Assembly (NCBI RefSeq): GCF_020165855.1
Contig: NZ_JAIUFY010000013.1
Location: 124,001-188,000, forward strand
Length of the DNA: 64,000 nucleotides
Reading direction: 5' to 3'
DNA from: Celeribacter litoreus
GTDB taxonomy: Bacteria; Pseudomonadota; Alphaproteobacteria; Rhodobacterales; Rhodobacteraceae
The notes under the pieces are model-generated. The model was not told where the DNA came from, did not search any database, and worked only from the letters and a program-made list of their open reading frames with translations. Shown piece after piece: positions 42,887 through 53,518 of the stretch. Every line of letters starts with the position of its first letter. Positions within the stretch are counted from its first letter, which is position 1. The translations under genes were made by a program, and so were the position numbers.

Positions 42887-43822
42887 ATGAAAAACGAAGC
42901 GGTGGCTCTCGGAGCCGGAACACTGAACAGGGCGGCGCATCTACGTACCAAGACAGAGACCCTCGCGGCGGACACTTCCGCGCGTTGGCTTCCCCTGTGG
43001 CGCGGGCGCGTTCCTGTCTCTGAACACGGTGATTTGCAGTTTGGCTCGGCGCCGCCTGAAATCGCTGACGACTCTATCTTTTTGGGTCTTTTGCCTGACG
43101 GCGCTCCGGTTCTCGCGCATGATGTGAGTGCTTTGGAGCCGTTGGGCGATGAGGCAGAGGCACTGTCATCCTGGTCGACAGCTGCCGTGCACTGTGATGG
43201 ACTGCCAGACCACGCATTCCATGACCTTCGCGCGGTAATGACGACGCTTTCCCCGCTTGAGGCTGAGATCGCCGCCACGGCGCGGGGGCTGTTAGAGTGG
43301 CACCGGAATCACGGCTTCTGCGCGCGCTGCGGAGCGCAAAGCCAGATGTCAGAGGGTGGCTGGCGGCGGGATTGCGGAGCGTGCGGAGGTCAACATTTCC
43401 CACGCACCGATCCGGTTGTCATTATGCTTGTGACACACGGGAATGATGTCCTCGTCGGGCGGAACGCGGAATGGCCGACCGGATTTTTCTCGATCCTTGC
43501 GGGGTTTGTCGAACCGGGGGAGCCGCTTGAGGCCGCTGTCCGTAGGGAAGTGTTCGAAGAGGCTGGCGTCAGGGTCGGCGAGGTCGAGTATGTCGCCTCT
43601 CAGCCATGGCCGTTTCCGGCGTCTCTCATGCTCGGGTTCCGGGCAAAGGCCCTGACCCGAGAGATCATCATTGACCCGACCGAGATCGAAGAGGCGCGGT
43701 GGGTGAGTCGAGAAGAAATGATGCAAATTTTTGCAGGCGAGCATCCTGAAGTGTCTGCGCCGAGAAAAGGCGCCCTTGCGCATTTCCTGATGCGCAAATG
43801 GCTTGAAGATCACCGCGCATAA
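42887..43822 (+). CDS. nudC: NAD+ diphosphatase NudC (Nudix)
   Basis: NudC splits NAD(H) to NMN(H) and AMP and removes NAD caps from RNA in other bacteria. The 311-aa product has an N-terminal domain, the zinc ribbon CARCGAQ...CGACGG, the Nudix box GFVEPGEPLEAAVRREVFEEAG, and the NudC marker SQPWPFPAS. The ATG at 42887 has only a poor ribosome-binding site. It stands 42 bp before the SRPBCC gene. Confidence 0.92.
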   Translation: MKNEAVALGAGTLNRAAHLRTKTETLAADTSARWLPLWRGRVPVSEHGDLQFGSAPPEIADDSIFLGLLPDGAPVLAHDVSALEPLGDEAEALSSWSTAAVHCDGLPDHAFHDLRAVMTTLSPLEAEIAATARGLLEWHRNHGFCARCGAQSQMSEGGWRRDCGACGGQHFPRTDPVVIMLVTHGNDVLVGRNAEWPTGFFSILAGFVEPGEPLEAAVRREVFEEAGVRVGEVEYVASQPWPFPASLMLGFRAKALTREIIIDPTEIEEARWVSREEMMQIFAGEHPEVSAPRKGALAHFLMRKWLEDHRA

Positions 43823-43864
43823 CCGAAAAAGATACTGAAACGTGAACCGAAGAGTGGCCCAAGC

Positions 43865-44338
43865 ATGAAGTTTTCGACTCGCAAAGATATTGAAGCTCCG
43901 GCTGAGTACGTTTTCGCGCAGATCACGGATTTCGATGCGTTTGAACGTCAGGCAATGCGGCGTGGCGTTGAATTAACTCGCAAATCGCCCGCTCAGGCGC
44001 GCGGTGTGGGCGCCTCTTGGGTCCTCAAAGTTCCGTTTCGGGGTAAAGTGCGGGATATGACGGCCGAGATTACGGAAATGGATGCGCCGAACGTCCTCAA
44101 AGGTCTCGCGGTGTCCGGTGGTCTGAATATGGAAATGACTGCGGAGCTCGTTCCCCTGTCACCCCGTAGAACGCGCCTGACCTTTGGATATGACGTGCGT
44201 CCGAAGAGCCTCACCGCGCGGATTCTCGTCCAGTCGGTGAAATTCGCCAAAGGCACGTTACAAAAACGATTCGAAAAACGGGTCGCGACATACTGCCAGC
44301 AGGTGAGCGATCAGTATGCTGACTCGGTTAAAGTCTGA
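43865..44338 (+). CDS. SRPBCC (START-like) family protein
   Basis: The 157-aa product starts MKFSTRKDIEAPAEYVFAQITDFDAFE and ends in the long C-terminal helix FEKRVATYCQQVSDQYADS, as in the polyketide-cyclase/START-like superfamily that binds hydrophobic ligands. No specific ligand can be read. It may share a transcript with nudC. Its stop abuts that of pheA on the other strand. Confidence 0.8.
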   Translation: MKFSTRKDIEAPAEYVFAQITDFDAFERQAMRRGVELTRKSPAQARGVGASWVLKVPFRGKVRDMTAEITEMDAPNVLKGLAVSGGLNMEMTAELVPLSPRRTRLTFGYDVRPKSLTARILVQSVKFAKGTLQKRFEKRVATYCQQVSDQYADSVKV

Positions 44339-45169
44339 TCAGTTCCGACGCGGGTCAGCCGGATAGACGCCGAGGATTTCGACCATCTCGGTGAAATAGC
44401 GCAATTCGTCGAGCGCAAGACGCACATTCGGGTCGTCCGGGTGCCCCTCGATATCCGCATAGAACTGCGTTGCAGTGAAAACGCCGTCGACCATGTAGCT
44501 TTCGAGCTTGGTCATGTTGACGCCATTTGTCGCAAAGCCACCCATCGCCTTGTATAGCGCAGCGGGAATGTTGCGGACGCGGAACATGAAGGCAGTGACC
44601 ATCTTCTCTGCACGACGGCTATGGTCCGGTTCGCGGGACATAATCAGAAAGCGGGTCGTGTTGAGTTTGTGATCCTCGATGTGACGGGCGAGGACGTCCA
44701 ATCCGAAAATCTCGCCAGCCAGCTCAGAAGCGAAAGCACCGATAGATTCGTTGCCCTCTTCCTTCACCGACCGCGCAGCGGCGGCGTTATCGGACCAATT
44801 GAAGGTGCGCAGACCATGCTCTTTTACGAAACCGCGGGCCTGTCCGAGAAGAACGGACATCGCGCGGACGTCCTTGATGTCTTCGATTTTGGTGCCGGGC
44901 AACCCGAGTAGGTTCACATGCACGCGGACGAAGGTTTCATCGATGATATGGAGACCGGAATCAGGCAGCAGGTGATAGACGTCTTGCACACGACCGTAGG
45001 TCGAATTCTCGACGGCGATCATCCCGAGATCAGCCGCGCCGGAGCGCACAGCCTCCATCGCATCTTCAAAAGTCGGGCAGGGAAGCGGCTCGTAATCAGG
45101 GCGCGCCTCTGCACAAGCTTGGTGGGAATAGGAGCCCGGCTCCCCCTGAAATGCGATGCGAGAGGTCAT
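44339..45169 (-). CDS. pheA: Prephenate dehydratase
   Basis: It converts prephenate to phenylpyruvate for phenylalanine synthesis. The 276-aa monofunctional form has the catalytic domain (RIAFQGEPGSYSHQAC, NTTRFLIMSRE) and a C-terminal ACT domain (from about residue 192) for Phe feedback, with the ES-type site ESYMVDGVF. No chorismate mutase domain is fused. It diverges from cycM. Confidence 0.94.
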   Translation of the reverse strand: MTSRIAFQGEPGSYSHQACAEARPDYEPLPCPTFEDAMEAVRSGAADLGMIAVENSTYGRVQDVYHLLPDSGLHIIDETFVRVHVNLLGLPGTKIEDIKDVRAMSVLLGQARGFVKEHGLRTFNWSDNAAAARSVKEEGNESIGAFASELAGEIFGLDVLARHIEDHKLNTTRFLIMSREPDHSRRAEKMVTAFMFRVRNIPAALYKAMGGFATNGVNMTKLESYMVDGVFTATQFYADIEGHPDDPNVRLALDELRYFTEMVEILGVYPADPRRN

Positions 45170-45291
45170 TTTCTTGCCCTGTTGCCAAATTGTTTTGCGC
45201 TAACCTTGCTTGCGGACGGTGTTACACCTTGAAATGAATCATGGGAAGCGGGTAGTAAGCGCGCGACGAACCTATATGAACGGAACGCGAT

Positions 45292-45810
45292 ATGTTCAAC
45301 ACTATGACCCTTGTTAAGATCGTGGGCGGCGTTTGCGGCACCTTCTTGATCTTCCTTTTCGCTAATTGGGCTGGCTCTGCAATTTACGCTATGGACGCAA
45401 CTGGCCATGATGGCGAGCATGCTCAGGCCTACGTCATCGCCACCGGTGATGAAGACGTCGTAGAAGAAGAAGTCATCGAAATCAGCTTCGACGAACTGCT
45501 CGCGTCTGCCGATGCAGGTAAAGGCGAACGTGTCTTCAACAAATGTAAAGCCTGCCACAAAGTTGACGGCTCCAACGGCACCGGCCCGCACCTCGATGGT
45601 GTGTTCGACCGCGCAGTCGCTTCTGTCGATGGCTTCGCTTACTCCGATGCAATGGTTGCTCATGGCGGCGCATGGGACGCTGAAGCACTCAACATCTTCC
45701 TTGAGAATCCGAAAGCTGTTGTTCCGGGCACCAAAATGTCCTTCGCAGGTCTCGGCAAAATCGAGGACCGCGCTGATCTGGTTGCTTACCTGCAGTCGAT
45801 CTCCGGCTGA
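45292..45810 (+). CDS. cycM: Membrane-anchored cytochrome c (CycM/c552 type)
   Basis: The 172-aa product has an uncleaved N-terminal helix (about residues 8-33) as anchor, an acidic linker (EDVVEEEVIE), and a class I cytochrome c domain with haem site CKACHK and axial Met in GTKMSFAG. CycM carries electrons between the bc1 complex and cytochrome oxidase. GGAACG precedes the ATG. A 12-bp terminator follows. Strong codon bias suggests high expression. Confidence 0.92.
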   Translation: MFNTMTLVKIVGGVCGTFLIFLFANWAGSAIYAMDATGHDGEHAQAYVIATGDEDVVEEEVIEISFDELLASADAGKGERVFNKCKACHKVDGSNGTGPHLDGVFDRAVASVDGFAYSDAMVAHGGAWDAEALNIFLENPKAVVPGTKMSFAGLGKIEDRADLVAYLQSISG

Positions 45811-45850
45811 TCGCGATATATTTCCTGCCTCTTCGGCAGTTTGAAATTCG

Positions 45851-45882
45851 GAAACCCTGTCCGCTCCGGTGGACAGGGTTTC
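45851..45882 (+). terminator. Terminator of cycM
   Basis: Perfect 12-bp arms GAAACCCTGTCC (45851-45862) and GGACAGGGTTTC (45871-45882) are followed by TTTT. Confidence 0.9.
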
Positions 45883-46023
45883 TTTTTGGGCTAACACTCC
45901 TCTCGTGCCTGACTGCTCACGGAAATTCGACTGCATGTTGCTTGCATGTGTGACCGTCGTCCCATTACCGTCATGAAACAGCGGCACTGTGCCAACGGTT
46001 TGAACCAACCTGAGAGGTCAAAG

Positions 46024-47895
46024 ATGATTCAAAAATCCGTTTACCGTGTATTCGCACCGGTTTTTGCATGCGTTTCAGTGCTTGCGGGGGCGGCGACAGC
46101 GGAAGACGCCGAGATCATCACCTCCACATGGTATTCCGAATGGAATGAGGCAAAATATGCCGAGCCTTTCGATCATCTCGATTATGTGAACCCGGACGCT
46201 CCGAAGGGCGGCTCGATGTCTCTCGGCACGGTCGGCACATTCGACAGTATGAACCCCTATTCGACGCTCTCCGGAACGCCTGCGGCTTTGTCGACAGTCA
46301 TGTACGAGCGTTTGATGGTCAGCACTGACGATGAGTTCAAATCCGTCAGCTATTGCCTGATTTGCGAGACCATTGAGTATCCTGAAAGCAAGGATTGGGT
46401 GATCTTCAACCTGCGCGACGACGTGACCTTCTCGGACGGAACGCCGATGACGGCCGAGGATGTGGCATTCACCCACAACAAATTCATTGCAGAGGGAACG
46501 CCGTCCTGGAGGGCGGGCGTCTCTGCGATGATCGAAAAAGTCGAAGCTCTCGATGAGCACACCGTCAAATTCACCTTCATGCCCGACATCCCTCGCAATG
46601 GCCTGATCGAACAGGCGGGCGCGACACTCGTGATGAAAAAGGCTTGGTATGAAGAGACTGGTCATCGCCTCGACGAGAAACGCTATGAAATCTCTCCGGG
46701 CACCGGGCCCTATATGTTTGCGGGATATGATGCGGGGCAATGGGTCGAATACACGCGCAACCCGGACTACTGGGGCGAAGACCACCCGCTCAACGTGGGG
46801 CGCAACAACCTTGATACCATCCGCGTTGTCTACTTCGGCGACACAGTTGCCGCGTTCGAAGCCTTCAAGGCTGGAGACATTACTTTCCGGCAGGAGCGGT
46901 CCTCGCTCCAGTGGGCGACCGGTTATGATTTCCCGGCCCTCGAAAAAAGTTGGGTGAAGAAGGACGAGTTGCACAACGGCGCTTTGCCTGCGGCGCTCGG
47001 GTTCCTTTTCAACCTACGTCGCGAGAAATTCCAGGATCGCAATGTCCGCCTCGCACTCGGTCTGATGTATAACTTCACATGGACGAACGAGACGCTCCAA
47101 TACGGTCTGTTCACCCAACGTGTCAGCAACTGGCAAGCGCCAGGCCTCATGGCCGAGGGCTTGCCCGAAGGCGCCGAGCTTGCCGTGCTCGAAGGGGTGA
47201 AAGCGGATCTTCCAGACGCGATTTTCACCGAAGAGGCGTTCATGCCGCACACCTCCGGAGAACGCTCGCTCGACCGACGCAACATGCGCCAAGCCATCGC
47301 CCTCCTGGAGGAAGCTGGCTACACGCCGGGTGACGATGGAATGATGCGCAATGCCGCAGGGGAGACACTCGATGTCGAGTTCCTGCATTACAGCCCGTCT
47401 TGGGACCGGATCATCAAGCCCTACGTCGAAAACCTGACCGCGCTCGGGGTGAATGCGCGCTACAACCGTATCGACCCGAACCAGTATCAGGCCCGCACTC
47501 AGAGCTTTGACTACGACATGCTTTACGATGGCTATTCGAACGGGTTTGAGGAAGGGTCCGGTTTCTTGCAGAAATACGGGTGTGAGGACGTCGATGACAT
47601 CTTCAACCCAGCTGGCTACTGCAATCCTGCCATCGACAAGATTGGTGAGGAACTGATGAAGGTCGAAAGCTACGAGGATCTCACGGCCCACGTCCGCGCC
47701 GCCGACCGTATCATGCGCTATGACTATTTTATTGTGCCTGCACATATGAACGATACCCATTGGGTCGCCTACTACGACATGTACGAGCACCCGTCCGAGG
47801 ATAAAATGCCGCCTCTGGCTCTGGGACAGCTGGACTTCTGGTGGGTGAATGCCGAGAAGGAAGCTGCGCTGCGTGAAGCGGGCGCCCTGAAATAA
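46024..47895 (+). CDS. yejA: Family 5 extracellular solute-binding protein (YejA-like)
   Basis: The 623-aa product has a signal peptide (cut near residue 26 after ATA) and the SBP_bac_5 fold, with LDYVNPDAPKGG near the start as in YejA, FSDGTPMTAEDVAFT, and RHQ-type central blocks. YejABEF imports peptides and microcin C in E. coli. GAGAGGTCAAAG precedes the ATG at 46024; an earlier in-frame ATG would place a non-hydrophobic stretch before the signal. It is the first of four genes. Confidence 0.9.
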   Translation: MIQKSVYRVFAPVFACVSVLAGAATAEDAEIITSTWYSEWNEAKYAEPFDHLDYVNPDAPKGGSMSLGTVGTFDSMNPYSTLSGTPAALSTVMYERLMVSTDDEFKSVSYCLICETIEYPESKDWVIFNLRDDVTFSDGTPMTAEDVAFTHNKFIAEGTPSWRAGVSAMIEKVEALDEHTVKFTFMPDIPRNGLIEQAGATLVMKKAWYEETGHRLDEKRYEISPGTGPYMFAGYDAGQWVEYTRNPDYWGEDHPLNVGRNNLDTIRVVYFGDTVAAFEAFKAGDITFRQERSSLQWATGYDFPALEKSWVKKDELHNGALPAALGFLFNLRREKFQDRNVRLALGLMYNFTWTNETLQYGLFTQRVSNWQAPGLMAEGLPEGAELAVLEGVKADLPDAIFTEEAFMPHTSGERSLDRRNMRQAIALLEEAGYTPGDDGMMRNAAGETLDVEFLHYSPSWDRIIKPYVENLTALGVNARYNRIDPNQYQARTQSFDYDMLYDGYSNGFEEGSGFLQKYGCEDVDDIFNPAGYCNPAIDKIGEELMKVESYEDLTAHVRAADRIMRYDYFIVPAHMNDTHWVAYYDMYEHPSEDKMPPLALGQLDFWWVNAEKEAALREAGALK

Positions 47896-47919
47896 GAACA
47901 ATAAAGAGCAGGACGGGTC

Positions 47920-49032
47920 ATGGGAGCCTATATTCTCCGGCGCTTGCTACTCATTATTCCGACGCTGGTCGGGATCATGGTGGTGAACTTTGCGTTGACG
48001 CAATTCGTTCCGGGTGGGCCGGTGGAACAGGTCCTCGCGAACCTTCAAGGCGAAGGCGATGTGTTCGAGAACATCACCGGCGGCCAAGGCGATATCGACA
48101 TTTCGATCGACGGTCAGGCCGCCAGCAACGCGACCAATACGTATGAAAGTGACTACGTCGGCGCGCGTGGACTTCCGCCGGAGTTCATCGAGGATCTGGA
48201 GCGCCAGTTTGGCCTCGACAAGCCGCCGCTAGAGCGTTTCCTCTCAATGATGTGGAACTACATGCGGTTCGATTTTGGGGAGAGTTACTTCAAATCGGAA
48301 CGTGTGCTCGACATGGTCTGGGACAAACTGCCGGTGTCGATCTCGCTCGGCCTCTGGGCGACGCTGATTTCTTATATGATCTCCATCCCGCTTGGCATCC
48401 GCAAAGCGGTGCGCGACGGGTCGAGCTTTGATACCTGGACTTCAGGCATCATCATCGCCGCCTATGCGATTCCGGGCTTTCTCTTTGCGATCATGTTGCT
48501 CGTGCTTTTCGCGGGCGGGTCGTATTTCCAGATTTTCCCGCTGCGCGGTCTCACCTCGCCAAACTGGGATGAATTGAGCATTCTGGGCAAGATCGGGGAC
48601 TATTTCTGGCACATCACGCTGCCGGTCGTCGCCTCCGTGATCTCGTCCTTCGCGACTCTGACTTTGCTGACCAAGAACTCGTTCCTCGATGAAATCCGCA
48701 AACAGTATGTGGTTACCGCGAAGGCCAAAGGCCTCTCTGAGTCCCGCGTGCTTTACGGTCACGTGTTCCGCAACGCGATGCTGATCGTGATCGCAGGTTT
48801 CCCGAGCCTCTTCATCGGTGTGTTCTTTGGTGGATCGGTCATCATCGAGACGCTCTTCTCACTCGATGGATTGGGACGCATGGGCTATCAGGCCGCACTT
48901 GAGCGCGATTATCCCGTGATTTTCGGCACGCTCTTCTTCTTTGGCCTCATTGGCCTCGTCGTCGGCATCCTGTCCGACTTGATGTATGTGTTTGTTGACC
49001 CGCGCATTGATTTTGAACGGAGGGACACATGA
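47920..49032 (+). CDS. yejB: Peptide ABC transporter permease (YejB-like)
   Basis: The 370-aa permease has the first helix at [20 protein letters not shown], a long periplasmic loop (about 35-130) typical of YejB, and then five helices with the ATPase-contact block [31 protein letters not shown] precedes the start, 24 bp after yejA. It overlaps yejE by 4 bp. Confidence 0.92.
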   Translation: MGAYILRRLLLIIPTLVGIMVVNFALTQFVPGGPVEQVLANLQGEGDVFENITGGQGDIDISIDGQAASNATNTYESDYVGARGLPPEFIEDLERQFGLDKPPLERFLSMMWNYMRFDFGESYFKSERVLDMVWDKLPVSISLGLWATLISYMISIPLGIRKAVRDGSSFDTWTSGIIIAAYAIPGFLFAIMLLVLFAGGSYFQIFPLRGLTSPNWDELSILGKIGDYFWHITLPVVASVISSFATLTLLTKNSFLDEIRKQYVVTAKAKGLSESRVLYGHVFRNAMLIVIAGFPSLFIGVFFGGSVIIETLFSLDGLGRMGYQAALERDYPVIFGTLFFFGLIGLVVGILSDLMYVFVDPRIDFERRDT

Positions 49033-50135
49033 AGATCTCCGAGCTGAACCGCAGACGTTGGCGGAATTTCAAATCGAACCGCCGCGCCTTTTGGTCGCTG
49101 ATCATCTTTTCGATCCTGTTTGGGCTGTCTCTGTTTGCCGAGTTCCTCGCGAACGACAAACCGATCCTCGTGCAGTATCGGGGCAGCTACTACATGCCAA
49201 TCTTCAAGTTCTATCCCGAGACTGAGTTCGGCGGGGATTTCAGGACAGAAGCGGTCTATCGCTATCCGGAGGTTCAATGCCTCGTCGCGACCGGCGGGAT
49301 GAACATCTGCTTCGACGATCCGGAGGGGTACCTCGAAGACGCCAAGGATGGTGTCGTTGAGGGGGAGCAGGTCGAGAAGGGCTGGATGATCTGGCCGCCC
49401 ATTCGCTACTCGTTCAACACGCAGGTTGAGGGTCCGGGTGCGGCACCTTCGCCGCCGACGTCGCAGAACTGGCTCGGCACGGATGACACCAAACGCGATG
49501 TGGTCGCGCGCGTGATCTACGGTTTCCGCTTGTCCGTCTTCTTCACCTTGATCGTCTCCGTCGCGGCTTCGCTCATCGGGATTGTAGCCGGCGCGATCCA
49601 AGGCTTCTTTGGCGGGCGCACCGACCTCATCTTCCAGCGTGTGCTGGAGATTTGGGGCGCGATGCCGTCGCTCTACGTGATCATCATTCTATTCGCCATT
49701 CTCGGGCGAAGTTTCTGGCTCCTTGTCTTTGTCACGATCCTCTTCGGCTGGACCGCGCTGGTTGGCGTGGTTCGGGCAGAATTCCTGCGGGCGCGGAACT
49801 TTGAATACATCCGTGCGGCCCGTGCGCTCGGTGTGTCGAACTGGGTCATCATGTTCCGCCATATGCTTCCGAACGCGATGGTGGCGACCCTGACGATGCT
49901 GCCCTTCATCGTGACGGGGAACATCGGGACGCTCGCGTCGCTCGACTTCCTCGGCTTCGGTCTGCCATCGAGCTATCCGTCGCTGGGTGAATTGACGCTT
50001 CAGGCCAAACAGAACCTTCAGGCCCCGTGGCTCGGCTTCACGGCCTTCTTCACCTACGCCATCATGCTATCGCTCCTCGTCTTCGTGTTCGAAGGCGTCC
50101 GCGACGCATTTGATCCGAGAAAGACCTTCCGATGA
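49029..50135 (+). CDS. yejE: Peptide ABC transporter permease (YejE-like)
   Basis: The 368-aa product starts [21 protein letters not shown] with an OppC-type N-terminal helix, a long periplasmic insert (about 40-150) rich in acidic residues, and a permease domain with [24 protein letters not shown]. It is somewhat longer than E. coli YejE. It overlaps both neighbours by 4 bp. Confidence 0.92.
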   Translation: MKISELNRRRWRNFKSNRRAFWSLIIFSILFGLSLFAEFLANDKPILVQYRGSYYMPIFKFYPETEFGGDFRTEAVYRYPEVQCLVATGGMNICFDDPEGYLEDAKDGVVEGEQVEKGWMIWPPIRYSFNTQVEGPGAAPSPPTSQNWLGTDDTKRDVVARVIYGFRLSVFFTLIVSVAASLIGIVAGAIQGFFGGRTDLIFQRVLEIWGAMPSLYVIIILFAILGRSFWLLVFVTILFGWTALVGVVRAEFLRARNFEYIRAARALGVSNWVIMFRHMLPNAMVATLTMLPFIVTGNIGTLASLDFLGFGLPSSYPSLGELTLQAKQNLQAPWLGFTAFFTYAIMLSLLVFVFEGVRDAFDPRKTFR

Positions 50136-51739
50136 GCCTCCTAGAATACAAAGACCTGCGGATCGGGTTCCGTCAGGACGGCGGCGTGGTCGAGGCCGTC
50201 AAAGGCGTCTCCTTCAAGATCGAGAAGGGGGAGACAGTTGCGCTCGTGGGTGAATCCGGGTCCGGCAAGTCGGTCACGGCGCTCTCCTCTGTGAACCTTT
50301 TGGCCGACACTGCTGTGATCGAGGGATCGGTCACATATGAAGGGCAGGAACTGGTCGGTGCCTCCGAGAAGACCCTGCAAAAGCTGCGTGGCAACGATAT
50401 CAGCTTCATCTTCCAAGAGCCGATGACCTCGCTTAACCCACTCCACACGCTCGAAAAACAACTCGCCGAAGTGATGCTGTTGCACCAAGGGCTCACGGGA
50501 GAGCAGGCGCGGGCGCGGATTATCGAGCTGTTGGATCAGGTCGGCATCCATGATCCGGAGAGCCGCCTCAAGGACTATCCCCACCAGCTTTCCGGTGGCC
50601 AGCGTCAGCGTGTCATGATCGCGATGGCGCTCGCGAATGAGCCTGAGTTGCTCATCGCGGACGAGCCGACAACGGCGCTGGACGTGACCATTCAGGCGCA
50701 GATTCTCGAACTCTTGGCTGAACTGAAATCGCGTCTCGGGATGTCGATGCTTTTCATCACGCACGACCTCAATATCGTCCGGAAATTCGCGGACCGAGTC
50801 TGCGTGATGAAGGACGGGGAAATCGTTGAGACTGGCGTAACGAGCGAGATTTTCGACAATCCACAGCATCCGTATACACAAATGCTCTTGGCCGCTGAGG
50901 CGACGGGGCGACCGAACCCTGTGCCCGAAGACGCGCAAATCGTTGCAGAGACGAAAGATCTCCGCATTTGGTTTCCGATCCAACGGGGCCTCCTGCGTAA
51001 AACCGTGGGTCATGTGAAGGCCGTGAACGCCGCAACATTCTCGGTGCGAGAGGGGGAGACCGTCGGCATCGTCGGTGAGTCCGGTTCTGGGAAAACCACC
51101 CTCGCGCTCGCAATGATGCGCCTGATTTCCTCCCAGGGGCCGGTGGTCGTGCTGGGGAATGATATTCAGGGCTGGTCCAACAAGAAGCTGCGCCCGATGC
51201 GGGCCGACATGCAGATCGTGTTTCAGGACCCTTATGGATCGCTCTCGCCGCGGATGACCGTGGAGCAGATCATCTCCGAAGGTCTCGGCGTCCATCAGGT
51301 CGAAGGATATGCCTCCAAAGAGCAGGCTGTAATCGACATCATGCGCGAAGTGGGCCTCGATCCTGAAACGCGGCACCGCTACCCGCACGAGTTTTCAGGT
51401 GGTCAGCGGCAGCGGATTGCGATCGCACGGGCGATGATCCTGCGGCCTCGTCTCTTGGTGCTCGATGAACCAACATCGGCGCTCGATATGACGGTGCAGG
51501 TTCAGATCGTGGAGTTGTTGCGCAAGCTTCAGGTGAGCCACAAGCTCGCGTATCTCTTCATCTCTCACGATCTGCGCGTCGTGCGCGCCCTGAGCCACAA
51601 GGTTCTTGTGATGAAGCGCGGCGATGTCGTGGAGATGGGGACGGCGGATGAAGTTTTCGAGGCCCCCAAAGAAGACTACACGCGCGCGCTCATCAGTGCT
51701 GCGCTCGACCTCGAAGTCAAAGAAGGCGCCGGAGTTTAA
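50132..51739 (+). CDS. yejF: Peptide ABC transporter ATPase, two domains fused (YejF-like)
   Basis: The 535-aa product carries two ATPase domains. The first has GESGSGKSVT, LSGGQRQRVMIA and LLIADEPTTALD; the second has GESGSGKTTLA, FSGGQRQRIAIA and LLVLDEPTSALD. The fusion is characteristic of YejF. It completes the yejABEF set, and its stop codon lies inside a hairpin that probably ends the transcript. Confidence 0.94.
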   Translation: MSLLEYKDLRIGFRQDGGVVEAVKGVSFKIEKGETVALVGESGSGKSVTALSSVNLLADTAVIEGSVTYEGQELVGASEKTLQKLRGNDISFIFQEPMTSLNPLHTLEKQLAEVMLLHQGLTGEQARARIIELLDQVGIHDPESRLKDYPHQLSGGQRQRVMIAMALANEPELLIADEPTTALDVTIQAQILELLAELKSRLGMSMLFITHDLNIVRKFADRVCVMKDGEIVETGVTSEIFDNPQHPYTQMLLAAEATGRPNPVPEDAQIVAETKDLRIWFPIQRGLLRKTVGHVKAVNAATFSVREGETVGIVGESGSGKTTLALAMMRLISSQGPVVVLGNDIQGWSNKKLRPMRADMQIVFQDPYGSLSPRMTVEQIISEGLGVHQVEGYASKEQAVIDIMREVGLDPETRHRYPHEFSGGQRQRIAIARAMILRPRLLVLDEPTSALDMTVQVQIVELLRKLQVSHKLAYLFISHDLRVVRALSHKVLVMKRGDVVEMGTADEVFEAPKEDYTRALISAALDLEVKEGAGV

Positions 51740-51752
51740 CCCGACGCCTTCT
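51721..51752. terminator. Hairpin spanning the yejF stop codon
   Basis: AGAAGGCG (51721-51728) pairs with CGCCTTCT (51745-51752), with CGG/CCG further in. The TAA stop of yejF is in the loop. T-rich sequence follows only on the minus strand, so it may mainly end the convergent dacA-like transcript. Confidence 0.55.
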
Positions 51753-51775
51753 CAAAATTCCGATTACACTGTTGA

Positions 51776-53329
51776 TCAGGTTGGCCCGAGTGTCTCGCAA
51801 TCCGTGCCGCGCGCATCGAGACGGCGGCATGTCAGTGCGGCCATATCTTCCGTTAGGCCGAGGAAATTCGCGTCGTAACCCTTGTTCGTCTTCACGACTT
51901 TCCGGAGTGCGCCGTCGAGCATTTCGACTTCCGTCAGAGCCGTTTTCAAGAGCGCCTTACGGGCTTCGTATTCGCTCGTGTAGGTACCAATGTTGACGCC
52001 GTAGTAGCGGCTGCCAGACGTGGAAATGCGGGTCACGACTTCGGGTGCGGTGGCCGCCGTCGCAGGCGGTGGCGTCGTGGCGGACGGAGTGACTTGGAGT
52101 GAGGCCAGCTGCACTTGTTCCGGCCGTGGCGTTGGGGCGATGGCCGGGATAGCCGCGGGCTTGGCGCGTGCCGTCTCCGCGAGAATCGTGCTTGCCTCAA
52201 GTGTTGCGGCCTGCGCTGCGGTCAGGAGCAACGCCTCTTCCTCCGCTTGGGCAAGGGCGTCCATCACATCAGATGACGCCGCGAGAAGCAGTTCTTCCTC
52301 TGCAGGTTCCAGCTCTGGCGCAGGGCGCAGTTTTGGAATCCGGCTTTTCTCCATGTTGATAGAGACCCGAATGATTTTCGATGCAACGTCCGGCGCATCC
52401 TGATTGCCTGCGACCATAATGGCCCCGTTGCTCGATTTTCCGAGATAGGGCGGCACTGCAGGTTTGACTGTTTTGACGTTCGTTGGCGCGCGTTTGAAGC
52501 CGAGGTCCATGAGTTCAACCACCTTCGCGTTACGGGAGACCGTCGAGCGACCCCCCAAAACTGTCGTGATGATGCGCTCATTCCCATGGCGCGCAGAAGC
52601 CGTCAGGTTGTAGCCCGCTGCGGAGGTAAAGCCCGTCTTGATGCCATCTGCTCCAGGATAGGAGTTCAGAAAGCGGATGTTGGTGTGGCTCACCGTGCGA
52701 ACACCGGCGTCGGCGGTCTTGCGCGAGAAGATGTTGTAGTAGTCTGGGTAGTCGTAAAAGACATGGCGCCCGAGAACGGTCATGTCCCGCGCAGTCGAAA
52801 GGTGTCCGGCTTCGGTCAAACCGTTCGCGTTCTTGAAGGTCGTGCGGGACATTCCCATCGCTTTTGCTGTCCGATTCATCCGGCGTGCAAATGCGGCCTC
52901 CGAGCCTTCAATCGCTTCACCGATCGCTGTGGCTGCGTCGTTGGCAGACTTCACGGCAGCCGCGCGGATCAGGTAGCGGAGTTTGATTTGTTGCCCTGCT
53001 TTCAGCCCGAGTTTTGAGGGCGGCTCAGATGCGGCATTGCGGGACACAGTGACCAAGGTGTCGAGCGTAATCTCACCGTGTTCGACAGCTTCGAACGCGA
53101 TGTAGAGAGTCATCATCTTGGTCAGGGAAGCGGGGTGGAGGCGCGTATCTGCGTTGGTGGCGTGGAGGACTTTGCCGTTGCGGGCGTCCATAACCAGCGC
53201 GGCGTATTCAGCCGCCGCCGCGCGTATGGCCGAGGTCGCCAGCATCGCCAAAGCGATCAGTAGAACTAGGAATCCATGTCGGAAAACGGCACGCGGCACG
53301 GACCGCGCCTGCACGTTGCTCATCATCAT
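51776..53329 (-). CDS. D-alanyl-D-alanine carboxypeptidase with C-terminal SPOR-like region
   Basis: This penicillin-binding protein trims pentapeptide side chains of peptidoglycan. The 517-aa product has a signal peptide (to about residue 40), then SLTK (active Ser), SAN and KTG, the three motifs of class C-type low-mass PBPs. A long Ala/Glu-rich and Pro/Thr-rich linker (about 330-440) leads to a SPOR-like domain (about 440-515), which binds denuded glycan at the septum. Three consecutive ATGs are possible; the first has GAGG upstream at good spacing. Confidence 0.9.
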   Translation of the reverse strand: MMMSNVQARSVPRAVFRHGFLVLLIALAMLATSAIRAAAAEYAALVMDARNGKVLHATNADTRLHPASLTKMMTLYIAFEAVEHGEITLDTLVTVSRNAASEPPSKLGLKAGQQIKLRYLIRAAAVKSANDAATAIGEAIEGSEAAFARRMNRTAKAMGMSRTTFKNANGLTEAGHLSTARDMTVLGRHVFYDYPDYYNIFSRKTADAGVRTVSHTNIRFLNSYPGADGIKTGFTSAAGYNLTASARHGNERIITTVLGGRSTVSRNAKVVELMDLGFKRAPTNVKTVKPAVPPYLGKSSNGAIMVAGNQDAPDVASKIIRVSINMEKSRIPKLRPAPELEPAEEELLLAASSDVMDALAQAEEEALLLTAAQAATLEASTILAETARAKPAAIPAIAPTPRPEQVQLASLQVTPSATTPPPATAATAPEVVTRISTSGSRYYGVNIGTYTSEYEARKALLKTALTEVEMLDGALRKVVKTNKGYDANFLGLTEDMAALTCRRLDARGTDCETLGPT

Positions 53330-53518
53330 AACTCTGCCTCAACCTGCCGGATCATTTCGCCCAGCTTTAATTGGGAACACGCTAACACAGGCGGCCGTTT
53401 CAGAAAACAGCCAATTTTCAAGGGTTTCCAGAGGGTGCAGAGATGCAACGCCATATCTGGTGGCCAAGGCCGGGTTGGCTACCACATATTTGAGGGACGT
53501 GCGCTCGCGATATTTCAG

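Noticed and set aside
42730-43278. 183-codon upstream extension of the 5'-nucleotidase-family gene
   Set aside because: It overlaps nudC on the other strand and the divergent promoter, and lacks both a signal peptide and family features.
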